From contig NZ_JACHKT010000002.1 in NCBI RefSeq assembly GCF_014204325.1, positions 1-64,000 of the forward strand: 64,000 bases of DNA, written 5' to 3'. Below are positions 8,594 through 17,122 of the stretch, piece by piece. The stretch's first letter is position 1. Each line of letters begins with the position of its first letter. A program made the position numbers and the translations under genes. Below the pieces are notes generated by a model. It had not been told where the DNA came from. It did no database searches and worked only from the letters and a program-made list of their open reading frames with translations. Origin of the DNA: Arcicella rosea (lineage in GTDB: Bacteria; Bacteroidota; Bacteroidia; Cytophagales; Spirosomataceae).

Positions 8594-8617
8594 AGCTGAC
8601 AGCTGAGGGCTGAAAAC
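8594..8617. repeat. heptamer-phased intergenic repeat (murG-ftsW spacer)
   Basis: AGCTGAC, AGCTGAG, GGCTGAA follow each other with an exact 7-nt period in the 93-nt spacer between ftsW and murG. It is one of at least ten such loci in the window (see findings). Confidence 0.6.
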
Positions 8618-9760
8618 TTATAAAATTGGATTGTTTACTTTGTCTCTACTCACTGCAATGATAATTCCGACCATTGCACCTGTAAACAAAAGGGAGCTTC
8701 CCCCCATACTTAGTAATGGTAAGTTTTGCCCAGTAACAGGGCCTAAGCCAGTAGCAACACCCATGTGGACCATTGCTTGAATTACCAAACTAAAGGTTAG
8801 CCCAGCCGAAAGTAATCCCCCGAAGGCTCGCCCAGAACTATCGACGGCTTTCATCCCTCGATACAAAAACCAGAGATAAAGCCCCAAAACAAATACTCCG
8901 CCAATCATTCCCCATTCTTCGATAATGATGGCGTAAATAAAGTCAGATTCAGATTCTGTCAAGAAGTATCGTTGTTGACTTTTACCTGGCCCTTTTCCTA
9001 AAACTCCACCGTTGGCGATGGCGTAAAAACTCCGTTCAATTTGATAATCAGAAGTTTGTGAAGCGTCTTTTTTCTTTGTTCCTTTTAATCCACTGGCAAA
9101 GTTGATAACACGGTTTCTGGCTGTTTCGATACGGCTACCTGTACCTGTCATAACCAATAAAGTTGCCGTAATGAAAATACCCGCTAATGCCAATAGTAAA
9201 TATTGGCTTGGTACTCTTCCGAAAAACATCAACAAAAAACAAGTGGTAAATAAAAGCAAAGAAGTAGAAACGTTGGTGAGTGCAATTGCCGAACAGACCA
9301 AAATGATTTTTACAATCATCGGTAAAATTTCATTAAAAGTATAACTCACGTGTTGTCGCTTGGCTAACATTGCCGCCAAATTGGTAATTAATGATAATTT
9401 GGCTAAATCGGAAGGCATAAATGTTAAACCACCAACGTGAATCCAACGATTGGCATGGTTAATTCCTTGTTCAAATTTATAGGCATAAATCAAGAGAGCA
9501 AAAGATAGAATTACACCCGCATTAGAATACATGGCAAAACGATGATAGTCTAGTCGGTGAAAAAACCACATCGAACCAAGCCCCAGCGAAACCAAAATAA
9601 TGTGTTTAAAGATATGATAAAAAATACCTCCACTAGCCATTACCGCTAATTTCCCAGATGCACTCGATACGACGATAATACTTATCATCGACAAAGCTGC
9701 AACGATAGTCCATATTTGATGATCGCCTTTAAGATTACTTTTTAACCAATTTGTCACCAT
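8618..9760 (-). CDS. ftsW: SEDS-family peptidoglycan glycosyltransferase FtsW
   Basis: A polytopic inner-membrane protein of 380 aa with about ten hydrophobic segments, starting MVTNWLKSNLKGDHQIW. Family signatures include LTFMPSDLAKLSL, RVPSQYLLL, YQIERSFYAIANGGVLGKGPG, ESESDFIYAIIIEEWG (the conserved DFI..EE region) and GPVTGQNLPLLSMGGSS. SEDS proteins polymerise lipid II into glycan strands; with murD and murG on either side the cell-division paralogue FtsW is more likely than RodA. Spacing to murD is 30 nt, consistent with an operon. Confidence 0.93.
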   Translation of the reverse strand: MVTNWLKSNLKGDHQIWTIVAALSMISIIVVSSASGKLAVMASGGIFYHIFKHIILVSLGLGSMWFFHRLDYHRFAMYSNAGVILSFALLIYAYKFEQGINHANRWIHVGGLTFMPSDLAKLSLITNLAAMLAKRQHVSYTFNEILPMIVKIILVCSAIALTNVSTSLLLFTTCFLLMFFGRVPSQYLLLALAGIFITATLLVMTGTGSRIETARNRVINFASGLKGTKKKDASQTSDYQIERSFYAIANGGVLGKGPGKSQQRYFLTESESDFIYAIIIEEWGMIGGVFVLGLYLWFLYRGMKAVDSSGRAFGGLLSAGLTFSLVIQAMVHMGVATGLGPVTGQNLPLLSMGGSSLLFTGAMVGIIIAVSRDKVNNPIL

Positions 9761-9790
9761 TTTTCAATGAATTTTGAAATAATATTTTGT

Positions 9791-11134
9791 TTAAGCGATT
9801 GTCAATGCAGATACAGCCGCTTTAAATTGTCGTCCTCTATCTTCGTAATTTTTGAATAAATCAAAGCTTGCACAAGCGGGCGAAAGTAAAACTACATCGC
9901 CTTCTGTGGCTATTTCTTGCCCAAGCGCAACTGCTTTTTGCATACTATCTACCGAGAAAATCAAGGGTACTTTTTTACCAAAGTAATCTAATAATTTTTG
10001 ATTATCCGTTCCCATGCAAATCAAGGCTTTTACTTTTTGTTCAATCAAAGCTTCAATTTGGCTGTAATCATTACCTTTATCAACACCGCCCATAATTAGG
10101 ACAATTGGGTCGTTAAAACTTCCAAGTGCATAAAAAACAGAGTCAACATTTGTCGCTTTTGAATCGTTGACAAATTTTACGCCTCCAACTTCTCCGCAAG
10201 GTTCAAGGCGATGCTCTACACTTTTGAATGATTTTAATCCTTCTGCAATTTTATCGTTTTCAATATCCAATACTTTTGCAACCAAAATAGCAGACATTGC
10301 ATTGATAGCATTGTGCGAACCTTTGATAGGCAAATCTTCTAAAGCAAATGAGAAATGATTTTCTTTATAAGTAACCTCAAGCTTTTCGTTTTGTAAACTT
10401 CCACCTTGTGGTACTTTTCCTTGTAATGAAACTGGGAGATAATTGATTGGAAATGTTTTTTTTGTTAATTCATTGGCAAGAGCTTCACTTTCTTGATAAA
10501 AAATAAAGTTATCAGAAGGTGTCATATTTTGTAATATTCTGAATTTAGAATCTATATAATTCTGAAATTCATAATTATATCTGTCCAAATGGTCGGGCGT
10601 GATATTCAATAAAATAGCAATATCTGCTTTGAATTCGAAACAATTATCCAACTGAAAACTGCTAAGTTCCAATACAAAATAATCTAGCGTATCATCAATT
10701 ACTTGTTTAGCAAAACTATAGCCAATATTACCAGCCAAGCCGACATTCAGCCCTGCATTTTTGAGTAAATGATACGTTAAAAGTGTTGTCGTTGTTTTTC
10801 CGTTACTTCCTGTAATCGCAATAATTTTTGCTTTTGTATATCTTGAAGCCAACTCAATTTCTGAAATAATTGGGATTCTCAATGATTTCAACTTCTGAAC
10901 TAAAGCAACTTTATCAGGAATTCCTGGGCTTTTCACTACTTCATCGGCATCTAAAATTTGTTCTTCTGTATGTTGTCCTTCTTCAAAAAGAATATCATTT
11001 TGATTCAAAATTTCTTTATACTTATCCGATAAAATACCTTTATCCGACAAAAACACCTTAAAGCCTTTTGCTTTTGCCAATAAAGCTGCCCCAACACCAC
11101 TTTCACCTCCGCCCAAGATTGCGATTTTTTTCAT
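9791..11134 (-). CDS. murD: UDP-N-acetylmuramoyl-L-alanine--D-glutamate ligase
   Basis: MurD adds D-glutamate to UDP-MurNAc-L-Ala in the cytoplasm using ATP. Three Mur-ligase domains are visible: an N-terminal Rossmann-like domain (ILGGGESGVGAALLA), the ATP-binding P-loop GSNGKTTTT (109-117) with VLELSSFQL and LNITPDHLDRY, and a C-terminal domain containing FVNDSKATN and the IMGGVDKGNDY motif. The C terminus LLSPACASFDLFKNYEDRG is characteristic of MurD. The length of 447 aa is normal. It is the first gene of the murD-ftsW-murG run. Confidence 0.97.
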   Translation of the reverse strand: MKKIAILGGGESGVGAALLAKAKGFKVFLSDKGILSDKYKEILNQNDILFEEGQHTEEQILDADEVVKSPGIPDKVALVQKLKSLRIPIISEIELASRYTKAKIIAITGSNGKTTTTLLTYHLLKNAGLNVGLAGNIGYSFAKQVIDDTLDYFVLELSSFQLDNCFEFKADIAILLNITPDHLDRYNYEFQNYIDSKFRILQNMTPSDNFIFYQESEALANELTKKTFPINYLPVSLQGKVPQGGSLQNEKLEVTYKENHFSFALEDLPIKGSHNAINAMSAILVAKVLDIENDKIAEGLKSFKSVEHRLEPCGEVGGVKFVNDSKATNVDSVFYALGSFNDPIVLIMGGVDKGNDYSQIEALIEQKVKALICMGTDNQKLLDYFGKKVPLIFSVDSMQKAVALGQEIATEGDVVLLSPACASFDLFKNYEDRGRQFKAAVSALTIA

Positions 11135-11213
11135 ATTCCAGACTTTTGTTATTCTCTAAAGATTCAATTTGCAAAGTAACCAAAAACTCTGCCCTCTTCT
11201 AATATTTTTGATG

Positions 11214-11252
11214 GAAAAATAAAAGCCCAAAGTTATTACACTTCGGGCTTCT
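11214..11252 (-). terminator. mscL terminator
   Basis: On the minus strand AAGCCCGAAGT pairs with ACTTTGGGCTT (arms about 11241-11250 and 11223-11232) and is followed by TTTATTTTT. It lies 26 nt after the mscL stop. Confidence 0.8.
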
Positions 11253-11278
11253 CTGAATCATATTATTAATTTCTATGC

Positions 11279-11584
11279 TTATTCAGTCGTTTTATCTGTA
11301 ATTCCTGCCTTATTGGCTGCTTTAATGATTAAAAAAATCACAAGAGAAATGATTAAAAACTGAACTGTTACTTGGATAAAGTTTCCGTATTTCACTTCTG
11401 CTTTACCAACTAAGACGGATAAATGTGAAAAATCCTCACCACCGATGATAATACCAATAATAGGCATTAAAAGATCATCAACTAATGAAGCAACTATTTT
11501 ACCGAAAGCTCCGCCGATGATTACACCAATCGCCAAGTCAAGCACATTACCTTGGGCAATAAATTTTCTAAATTCTTTTAGCAT
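11279..11584 (-). CDS. mscL: large-conductance mechanosensitive channel (short form)
   Basis: The ATG at 11584 gives [20 protein letters not shown], the canonical MscL start; an in-frame start 14 codons upstream only adds a non-conserved leader. TM1 ([22 protein letters not shown]) carries the pore-lining glycine pattern, and TM2 is [19 protein letters not shown]. The protein is 101 aa, shorter than the usual 120-150. The periplasmic loop is compact and the protein ends soon after TM2 ([13 protein letters not shown]), so most of the C-terminal cytoplasmic helix bundle is missing. It should still open under membrane tension as an osmotic safety valve, since that bundle is dispensable for gating in E. 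coli. Confidence 0.93.
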   Translation of the reverse strand: MLKEFRKFIAQGNVLDLAIGVIIGGAFGKIVASLVDDLLMPIIGIIIGGEDFSHLSVLVGKAEVKYGNFIQVTVQFLIISLVIFLIIKAANKAGITDKTTE

Positions 11585-11632
11585 TGTATGAGTGTTTTTA
11601 CAGTAATTGACAATACTAATATGCAAAAAACT

Positions 11633-12574
11633 TTAGAATGTATGCAAAAAACCTAAACCTAAATTTCTAGCTTGTTGAATTTTAGTGCTTAAATCGTCAT
11701 CATAAAGTAGGATAAAGTCAAAAGTAGCACTAAAGTATTTATTGATTTTAGCCGCAACTTTCGCATCAATTCTATTATCAATATGTCCCAAAGAATTGGC
11801 ATTGATAAAAACCTGATGACGCAATTTCAAGTTGACATTTTTGGCAATATCTTTATCAAAGTTTGAAACAATTTGAATTAAGGCAAAATCATTACGAAAC
11901 TTAGAACCCACTCTTATACCATAAGCTGGCTTCAATGCACCAGTTGTAGCGTCTTTTTCTCTTACTCCATCATCTGTTACAATTGTCTGACGAATGGCAC
12001 CAGGCGAAGCAACCATGCTAAAAAATGGTTTTGGTCGCCATTCAAACCCGATAGATTCTGTAATATAAGCAGGCGATAAAAAGTTAGAAATCTTTATATC
12101 GTTGGCAGAAACATCGCCATATTTATAACCCGAAGTAAATTGTGATTGAAAGTTGAATACGCCAACCAAAGCCCATGTAGGAGATATTTTATGACCAACC
12201 TTTGAATCAAAAAACAAGCGGTCTATACTTTTTCTGAAACCGTTACCATTATTGAGTAAGCCATATTGCATTTGCAAATCGTTTACCCAAGTAGTTTTAG
12301 CTTTGGCGTACTCTCTTTTTGTATTGAAAAAAACGGTAAAACCTGTAGCGTTTTGTCCTCCGGGACTCCAGTTACTAAAATCAGCATTGCTGAAATTAGC
12401 ACCATATTGTGTTTTCTTTTTCCAGTATGAAGTATCTTTTTTAATCTCTTTAGGTTTTACTTCCTGTGGCTTGATTTCTTGCGTTTTTGCTTCTGGCGTT
12501 TTTGCTTCTTGAGCGACAATGCTCGACGAATAAAATAAGCTTACGATAAAGAAGAGGAAATGCTGTTTCTTCAT
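11633..12574 (-). CDS. DUF3078 domain-containing outer-membrane protein
   Basis: A signal peptide (MKKQHFLFFIVSLFYSSSIVAQ) is followed by a short low-complexity KTPEAK/KTQEIK/KPQEVK repeat (residues about 24-46) and then a beta-rich DUF3078 domain with the hallmark opening GANFSNADFSNWSPGGQNA and amphipathic strands to a C-terminal Phe (LGLGFLHTF), as in outer-membrane barrels. DUF3078 is specific to Bacteroidota and has no established function. The gene sits 60 nt downstream of guaB on the same strand, with a stable hairpin in between. Confidence 0.88.
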   Translation of the reverse strand: MKKQHFLFFIVSLFYSSSIVAQEAKTPEAKTQEIKPQEVKPKEIKKDTSYWKKKTQYGANFSNADFSNWSPGGQNATGFTVFFNTKREYAKAKTTWVNDLQMQYGLLNNGNGFRKSIDRLFFDSKVGHKISPTWALVGVFNFQSQFTSGYKYGDVSANDIKISNFLSPAYITESIGFEWRPKPFFSMVASPGAIRQTIVTDDGVREKDATTGALKPAYGIRVGSKFRNDFALIQIVSNFDKDIAKNVNLKLRHQVFINANSLGHIDNRIDAKVAAKINKYFSATFDFILLYDDDLSTKIQQARNLGLGFLHTF

Positions 12575-12582
12575 AATATATT

Positions 12583-12623
12583 TTTTAGTCCGTTATTAAT
12601 TTTTTCACAAATAACGGACTAAA
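12583..12623. terminator. hairpin between guaB and the DUF3078 gene (terminator or attenuator)
   Basis: A perfect 14-15-bp stem with arms 12583-12597 (TTTTAGTCCGTTATT) and 12609-12623. It lacks a T tail on the minus strand: the downstream side is A-rich and runs straight into the DUF3078 start. It could terminate guaB weakly or shape the next gene's leader; which one is not decidable by eye. Confidence 0.5.
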
Positions 12624-12634
12624 GTATTATATTC

Positions 12635-14104
12635 TTATTTGGCACTGTAGTTAGGTGCCTCTTTTGAAATGGTAATATCATGTGGATGGCTCTCTCTTGA
12701 ACCAGCCGCTGTGATTTTTACAAATTTCGCTTTTTGCATCGCTTCTATGTTGCCTGCACCGCAGTAACCCATACCAGCTTTTAAGCCTCCCACCATTTGG
12801 TAAATGATTTCAGCCACAGCACCTTTGAACGGTACACGACCAACGATTCCTTCTGGGACTAATTTCTTAATATCATCTTCTGCATCTTGGAAATAACGGT
12901 CTTTTGAACCATCTTCCATTGCTTCTACAGAACCCATACCACGGTAAGTTTTGAATTTACGTCCTTCAAAAAGAATCATTTCACCTGGTGCTTCGTCTGT
13001 TCCAGCCAACATAGAACCAATCATTACAGTACTTGCACCGCCAGCGATAGCTTTTACAATATCACCAGAGAAACGAATACCACCATCAGCAATAATCGGA
13101 ACGCCTAAGTCTGCAACGGCTAAAGCAGCTTCGTAAACAGCCGTTAATTGTGGCATACCTACACCAGCAATGATACGAGTTGTACAAATACTTCCCGGGC
13201 CAACACCTACTTTTACGGCATCAGCACCTGCTTCGGCTAAAGCTCTTGCACCTTCGCCAGTAGCTACGTTTCCAACAATGACATCAAGATTTGGGAATTT
13301 TACTTTGACTGATTTCAACGCATCAATTACTCCTTTTGAATGTCCATGTGCTGTATCAATACTCACTACGTCAACGCCAACTTTTACTAAAGCTTCTACT
13401 CTTTCCAATAAATCAGCAGTAACGCCTACGGCAGCACCTACTCTTAAACGACCTAATGAATCTTTAGAAGCATTTGGATGACTTCTTCTTTTCAAAATAT
13501 CTTTGTAAGTAATCAAACCGATAAGTGTTGAATTCTTATCAATGATAGGTAATTTTTCAATTTTATATTCTTGTAAAATACTTTCAGCATCTTCTAAAGA
13601 AATACCTTCATTAGCAGTAATCAGACCATCTTTAGTCATGATTTCTGTTACTAATCGAGACATATTTTTCTGAAAACGTAAATCTCTATTAGTAAGAATA
13701 CCAATAAGTTTTCCTGCATCATTCACCACTGGAATACCTCCAATTTTGAAATCACGCATGATGCGGTGAGCATCTCCCAAGGTTTGTCCTTCAGTAAGGG
13801 TAATTGGGTCGATAATCATTCCTGATTCCGAACGTTTTACTTTTCTTACTTGTGCAGCCTGCTGGGCAATCGTCATATTTTTATGGATTATTCCGATACC
13901 ACCTTCTTGAGCCATAGCAATAGCTAAATCAGCTTCGGTTACAGTATCCATCGCAGCAGAAACAATTGGAGTATTTAAAATAATGTTACGAGTAAGTTTT
14001 GATTTCGTACTTGTATCTCGTGGAAGGACTTCAGAATAAGCGGGAAGAAGAAGCACATCATCATAAGTGAGGGCTTCGAAAAGGAACTTGGATGTATCTA
14101 ACAT
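12635..14104 (-). CDS. guaB: inosine-5'-monophosphate dehydrogenase
   Basis: IMPDH oxidises IMP to XMP with NAD+, the first committed step of GMP synthesis. I start at the ATG at 14104 ([21 protein letters not shown], 489 aa) because a -7 promoter box lies just upstream at 14137-14144, so the ATG at 14134 would be essentially leaderless. The TIM barrel is interrupted by two CBS domains (about residues 90-205: [20 protein letters not shown] and [18 protein letters not shown]). The active-site loop is [15 protein letters not shown] with the catalytic cysteine, and the flap contains [10 protein letters not shown]. It is full length. Confidence 0.97.
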   Translation of the reverse strand: MLDTSKFLFEALTYDDVLLLPAYSEVLPRDTSTKSKLTRNIILNTPIVSAAMDTVTEADLAIAMAQEGGIGIIHKNMTIAQQAAQVRKVKRSESGMIIDPITLTEGQTLGDAHRIMRDFKIGGIPVVNDAGKLIGILTNRDLRFQKNMSRLVTEIMTKDGLITANEGISLEDAESILQEYKIEKLPIIDKNSTLIGLITYKDILKRRSHPNASKDSLGRLRVGAAVGVTADLLERVEALVKVGVDVVSIDTAHGHSKGVIDALKSVKVKFPNLDVIVGNVATGEGARALAEAGADAVKVGVGPGSICTTRIIAGVGMPQLTAVYEAALAVADLGVPIIADGGIRFSGDIVKAIAGGASTVMIGSMLAGTDEAPGEMILFEGRKFKTYRGMGSVEAMEDGSKDRYFQDAEDDIKKLVPEGIVGRVPFKGAVAEIIYQMVGGLKAGMGYCGAGNIEAMQKAKFVKITAAGSRESHPHDITISKEAPNYSAK

Positions 14105-14136
14105 GGCAAATATCGTTGATATTGTTATTTGCAAGA

Positions 14137-14144
14137 CAAAATTA
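14137..14144 (-). promoter_or_regulatory. -7 promoter element for guaB
   Basis: CAAAATTA on the plus strand is TAATTTTG on the minus strand, a match to TAnnTTTG, about 33 nt upstream of the chosen guaB start. The -33 element is weak (no clear TTTG at the right distance). Confidence 0.45.
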
Positions 14145-14374
14145 CTACCTTTTTTGTACTTTTAAAAGATTCGTGAAAAAATTCTTATTAAATGATTGTA
14201 AAATTCTAATTCTATCGAAATTCCTGATTAATTTTTTATTAATCCTGTAAAAGATGGCTTTTACTGAACGAAAAAAATGTGACTCCCATTAAAATCAAGG
14301 AAGTATGATTAATCAGGACATACACTAAAGGTTGTTTTTTTAATTTTGAAAAACATTAATTTTTTCAAAACCTT

Positions 14375-15313
14375 ATGAAAAAAACACTTTTTATCTTATT
14401 AATCATTATTACCCAAAAATCTATTGCTCAAGATTTTAAACCTTACGAGCAAACTATTACAAACACTTCAGTAAAGTACAAGATGATGCCAATTCCCGCT
14501 GGGGAATTTATGTTAGGAAGTCTCGCTTCTGAACAAGGACATGAAGTAGATGAAAGCCCACAAGTAAAAGTAAAAATTGAAGCTTTTTGGATGGGTGCTT
14601 ATGAGGTTACTTACGATGAATATCAATTATTTTTTGAAGAAGAAAGAGACCCAGAACCTAGACCTGATGCCATTACTCGTCCTAGTCCTCCGTACATAGA
14701 TTTTACTTTGGGAATGGGTAAAGTAGGTGGTTTTCCTGCTAATTCAATGCAACAATACGCCGCTGTGATGTACTGTAAATGGTTATATTACAAAACAGGA
14801 ATCTTTCACAGATTGCCAACAGAAGCTGAATGGGAATATGCTTGTCGTGCAGGAAGCAATACGGCGTACTTTTTTGGAAATGATGCTTCAAAATTGTCAG
14901 ATTATGCTTGGTTTAAAAGTAATTCTGAAGAGAAGTACCATCATGTAGGGGAAAAGAAACCAAATGCTTGGGGTTTGTACGATATGCTTGGCAATGTAGC
15001 AGAATGGACACTCGACCAGTACGACGAAACATTTTATCAGAAAATACAAGCAGGCGAAACCAATCCTTATAATATAAAACTAAAACGTTATCCAAGTACT
15101 GTAAAAGGTGGCAATTACCAAGATGAAGCTATTCAATTAAGAAGTGCTAATCGCCTGAAATCAGATGCAGTTTGGAATAGGAGAGACCCACAGATTCCCA
15201 AAAGTAAATGGTGGAATGCTGATTCTCCTTTTGTAGGTTTCAGAATTATTCGTCCTGTAAAACAGCCCACAAAAGAAGAAGTGGAAGCTTTTTTTGAGAA
15301 AATGTTAAAATAA
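14375..15313 (+). CDS. exported SUMF1/formylglycine-generating-enzyme-like protein
   Basis: A signal peptide (MKKTLFILLIIITQKSIAQ) precedes a SUMF1/FGE-sulfatase domain covering almost the whole 312-aa protein: PIPAGEFMLGSLASEQGHE, MGAYEVTYDEYQLF, RLPTEAEWEYACRAG, WGLYDMLGNVAEWTLD and the terminal GFRIIRP. The C-terminal segment (RSANRLKSDAVWNRRD...) lacks the cysteine pair that binds copper in true formylglycine-generating enzymes, so sulfatase activation is unlikely. Such exported SUMF1 proteins in Bacteroidota are usually structural or of unknown function. A -7 box TAATTTTG lies at 14341-14348. It is followed by a MocA-type gene on the same strand after a heptamer-repeat spacer. Confidence 0.88.
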   Translation: MKKTLFILLIIITQKSIAQDFKPYEQTITNTSVKYKMMPIPAGEFMLGSLASEQGHEVDESPQVKVKIEAFWMGAYEVTYDEYQLFFEEERDPEPRPDAITRPSPPYIDFTLGMGKVGGFPANSMQQYAAVMYCKWLYYKTGIFHRLPTEAEWEYACRAGSNTAYFFGNDASKLSDYAWFKSNSEEKYHHVGEKKPNAWGLYDMLGNVAEWTLDQYDETFYQKIQAGETNPYNIKLKRYPSTVKGGNYQDEAIQLRSANRLKSDAVWNRRDPQIPKSKWWNADSPFVGFRIIRPVKQPTKEEVEAFFEKMLK

Positions 15314-15319
15314 ATTTTA

Positions 15320-15438
15320 GCTTTCGGTCATCGGCTTTCAGTCGTCGGCTTTGGTCTTTTGCTTTTGGGTATTTGATGAACGAAAACTAAAACGCATCAA
15401 CTAATATCCGAAATCCGACGACCGAAAGCCGAATTCCA
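15320..15438. repeat. heptamer-phased inverted repeat (SUMF1-MocA spacer)
   Basis: Left arm: GCTTTCG, GTCATCG, GCTTTCA, GTCGTCG, GCTTTGG, TCTTTTG, CTTTTGG in exact 7-nt register (15320-15368). Right arm: ATATCCG, AAATCCG, ACGACCG, AAAGCCG, AATTCCA (15404-15438), the near reverse complement of the left. The arms can fold into a long imperfect hairpin ending 32 nt before the next ATG. Confidence 0.75.
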
Positions 15439-15470
15439 ACAGCAAAAAATAAACAATTAACTAAACAACT

Positions 15471-16790
15471 ATGACCTTTAACAGAAGAGATTTCGTGAAA
15501 AGTACTTCTATCATCACAGGTGGAATACTTACTACTCCGTTTTTATCGGAGGCTTCCTTTTTCAATAGTAATTCTGATGATACTATCAAAGTAGCTTTAA
15601 TTGGCTGCGGGGGTAGAGGTACAGGAGCAATTATTCAGGCATTAAGCACTAAACAAAATGTGAAATTAGTAGCTATGGCGGATGCTTTCAAAGACCGTTT
15701 GGATAGCTGTTATGAAGAAATTACTAGCGATGATTTTGCTCATTTAAAAGCTAAAATTAATGTGCCAGCTGACCATAAATTTACTGGCTTTGATGCTTAT
15801 CAAAAAGCGATTCCTATGGCAGATGTGGTGATTTTGACTACTCCTCCAGGTTTTCGTCCTATCCATTTTGAAGCAGCAGTAAATGCAGGCAAGCATATTT
15901 TTATGGAAAAACCTGTTGCAACTGACCCAGCGGGAATTCAAAGAGTATTAGTCGCTGCTGAAAAAGCAAAAGCGAAGAAATTAAATGTAGTGGTAGGTTT
16001 GCAAAGACGTTACCAAAATTCATACCGTGAATTAATGAAGCGTTATCAAGATGGTATGATTGGTGACATCGTTTCGGCTTCTGTTTGGTGGAATAATGAT
16101 GGCGTTTGGACAAAACCAAGAGTAGCTGGTCAGACTGAAATGGAGTACCAAATGCGCAACTGGTATTATTTTAACTGGCTTTGTGGTGACCATATTACTG
16201 AACAACACATTCATAATATCGACGTAATCAACTGGGCGAAAAATGGCTATCCAGTAAAAGCAAGAGGAACTGGCGGACGTGAAGTAAGAAAAGGAAAAGA
16301 TACAGGAGAAATTTTTGACCACCATATTGTAGAGTTTGAATATGCTGATGGAACAATTATGAATTCTCAATGCCGACACATTAAAGGTACTTGGGCTAAA
16401 GTAGATGAATTAGCAATTGGAACAAAAGGAAAAATTCAGTTTGATGCTGCCAAAATCACAGATCATAAAGGAAAACCTTTGTTCTCTTTTGACAAAAAGA
16501 CTAAAGAAAACCAGCCTTACCAAACCGAACATGATGAATTGTTTGCAGCCATAGCCAAAGGTGAATACAAATTTGCTGATGCAGAAAATGGTGCAAAGTC
16601 AACGATGACTTCTATTTTGGGAAGAATGGCAACATATTCAGGACAAGTAATTGAATGGGATAAAGCCATTAATTCGGGCATTGATATTATGCCAAAAACT
16701 TTTGCTTGGGATGCAGATATGCCTCTGAAACCCGATGCAAACGGCAATTATCCAGTAGCCATTCCGGGTAAGACTAAGTATTTTTCATAA
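15471..16790 (+). CDS. Tat-exported Gfo/Idh/MocA-family oxidoreductase
   Basis: The N terminus carries a twin-arginine signal (NRRDFVKSTSIITGG) followed by TPFLSEA, so the protein is probably folded in the cytoplasm and exported with its cofactor. A Rossmann NAD(P)-binding motif VALIGCGGRGTGA (about residues 42-54) and the family FMEKPVATDP motif (about 144-153) are clear; the C-terminal substrate domain includes NWYYFNWLCGDHITEQHIHNID, with histidines typical of the catalytic region. The length of 439 aa is normal for periplasmic MocA proteins of Bacteroidota. Substrate is probably a sugar or inositol derivative, which the sequence does not define. It ends 62 nt before a strong bidirectional hairpin. 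Confidence 0.92.
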   Translation: MTFNRRDFVKSTSIITGGILTTPFLSEASFFNSNSDDTIKVALIGCGGRGTGAIIQALSTKQNVKLVAMADAFKDRLDSCYEEITSDDFAHLKAKINVPADHKFTGFDAYQKAIPMADVVILTTPPGFRPIHFEAAVNAGKHIFMEKPVATDPAGIQRVLVAAEKAKAKKLNVVVGLQRRYQNSYRELMKRYQDGMIGDIVSASVWWNNDGVWTKPRVAGQTEMEYQMRNWYYFNWLCGDHITEQHIHNIDVINWAKNGYPVKARGTGGREVRKGKDTGEIFDHHIVEFEYADGTIMNSQCRHIKGTWAKVDELAIGTKGKIQFDAAKITDHKGKPLFSFDKKTKENQPYQTEHDELFAAIAKGEYKFADAENGAKSTMTSILGRMATYSGQVIEWDKAINSGIDIMPKTFAWDADMPLKPDANGNYPVAIPGKTKYFS

Positions 16791-16826
16791 AAATATACTT
16801 GAATCATAAAATATTTCACGATTAAC

Positions 16827-17079
16827 AAACATGAGTCATCCCGAATTTTAAAATCACAAAAAAGCGGTCAAAATTAGTTTTTGACCGCTTTTTTGTGATT
16901 GATGAGCAATGAATTCCTACTGTTTGAGCGAAGCGAGTTTAGGAATTCTTGAATTTCCTTTGTTACTTTTCTTGTTTCAAGACAAGAAAAGTAAGAATTG
17001 TACAATAATAAAGATAAAAACCTCTCAAATCGTCCTAAACCTCACTATTCTAAGAAAAAATTCGGGATGACTCATGTTT
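16827..17079. repeat. 253-nt element bounded by perfect 23-nt inverted repeats
   Basis: Perfect 23-nt terminal inverted repeats lie at 16827-16849 and 17057-17079 (core CATGAGTCATCCCGAA). Inside are a strong terminator-like hairpin (16852-16900) and a second hairpin around TTACTTTTCTTG...CAAGAAAAGTAA (about 16961-16995), preceded by GAGCGAAGCGAGTTTAGG. There is no ORF. It looks like a compound non-coding element (MITE-like or a structured RNA locus) between two convergent genes. I could not see a target-site duplication. Confidence 0.7.
16852..16900. terminator. bidirectional terminator after the MocA gene
   Basis: A stem of about 22 bp with arms 16852-16873 and about 16879-16900 (core AAAAGCGGTCAAAA / TTTTTGACCGCTTTT) and a TTAG-type loop. 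It is flanked by A and T runs on both sides, so it works in either direction. Confidence 0.8.
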
Positions 17080-17122
17080 CGTAATGATAAAATTCAGAAT
17101 TATACAGGTTTGATAAATCCTG

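Noticed and set aside
14375-15313. formylglycine-generating enzyme that activates sulfatases
   Set aside because: The C-terminal cysteines that bind copper in true FGEs are absent and no sulfatase gene is nearby, so only the SUMF1 fold is claimed.
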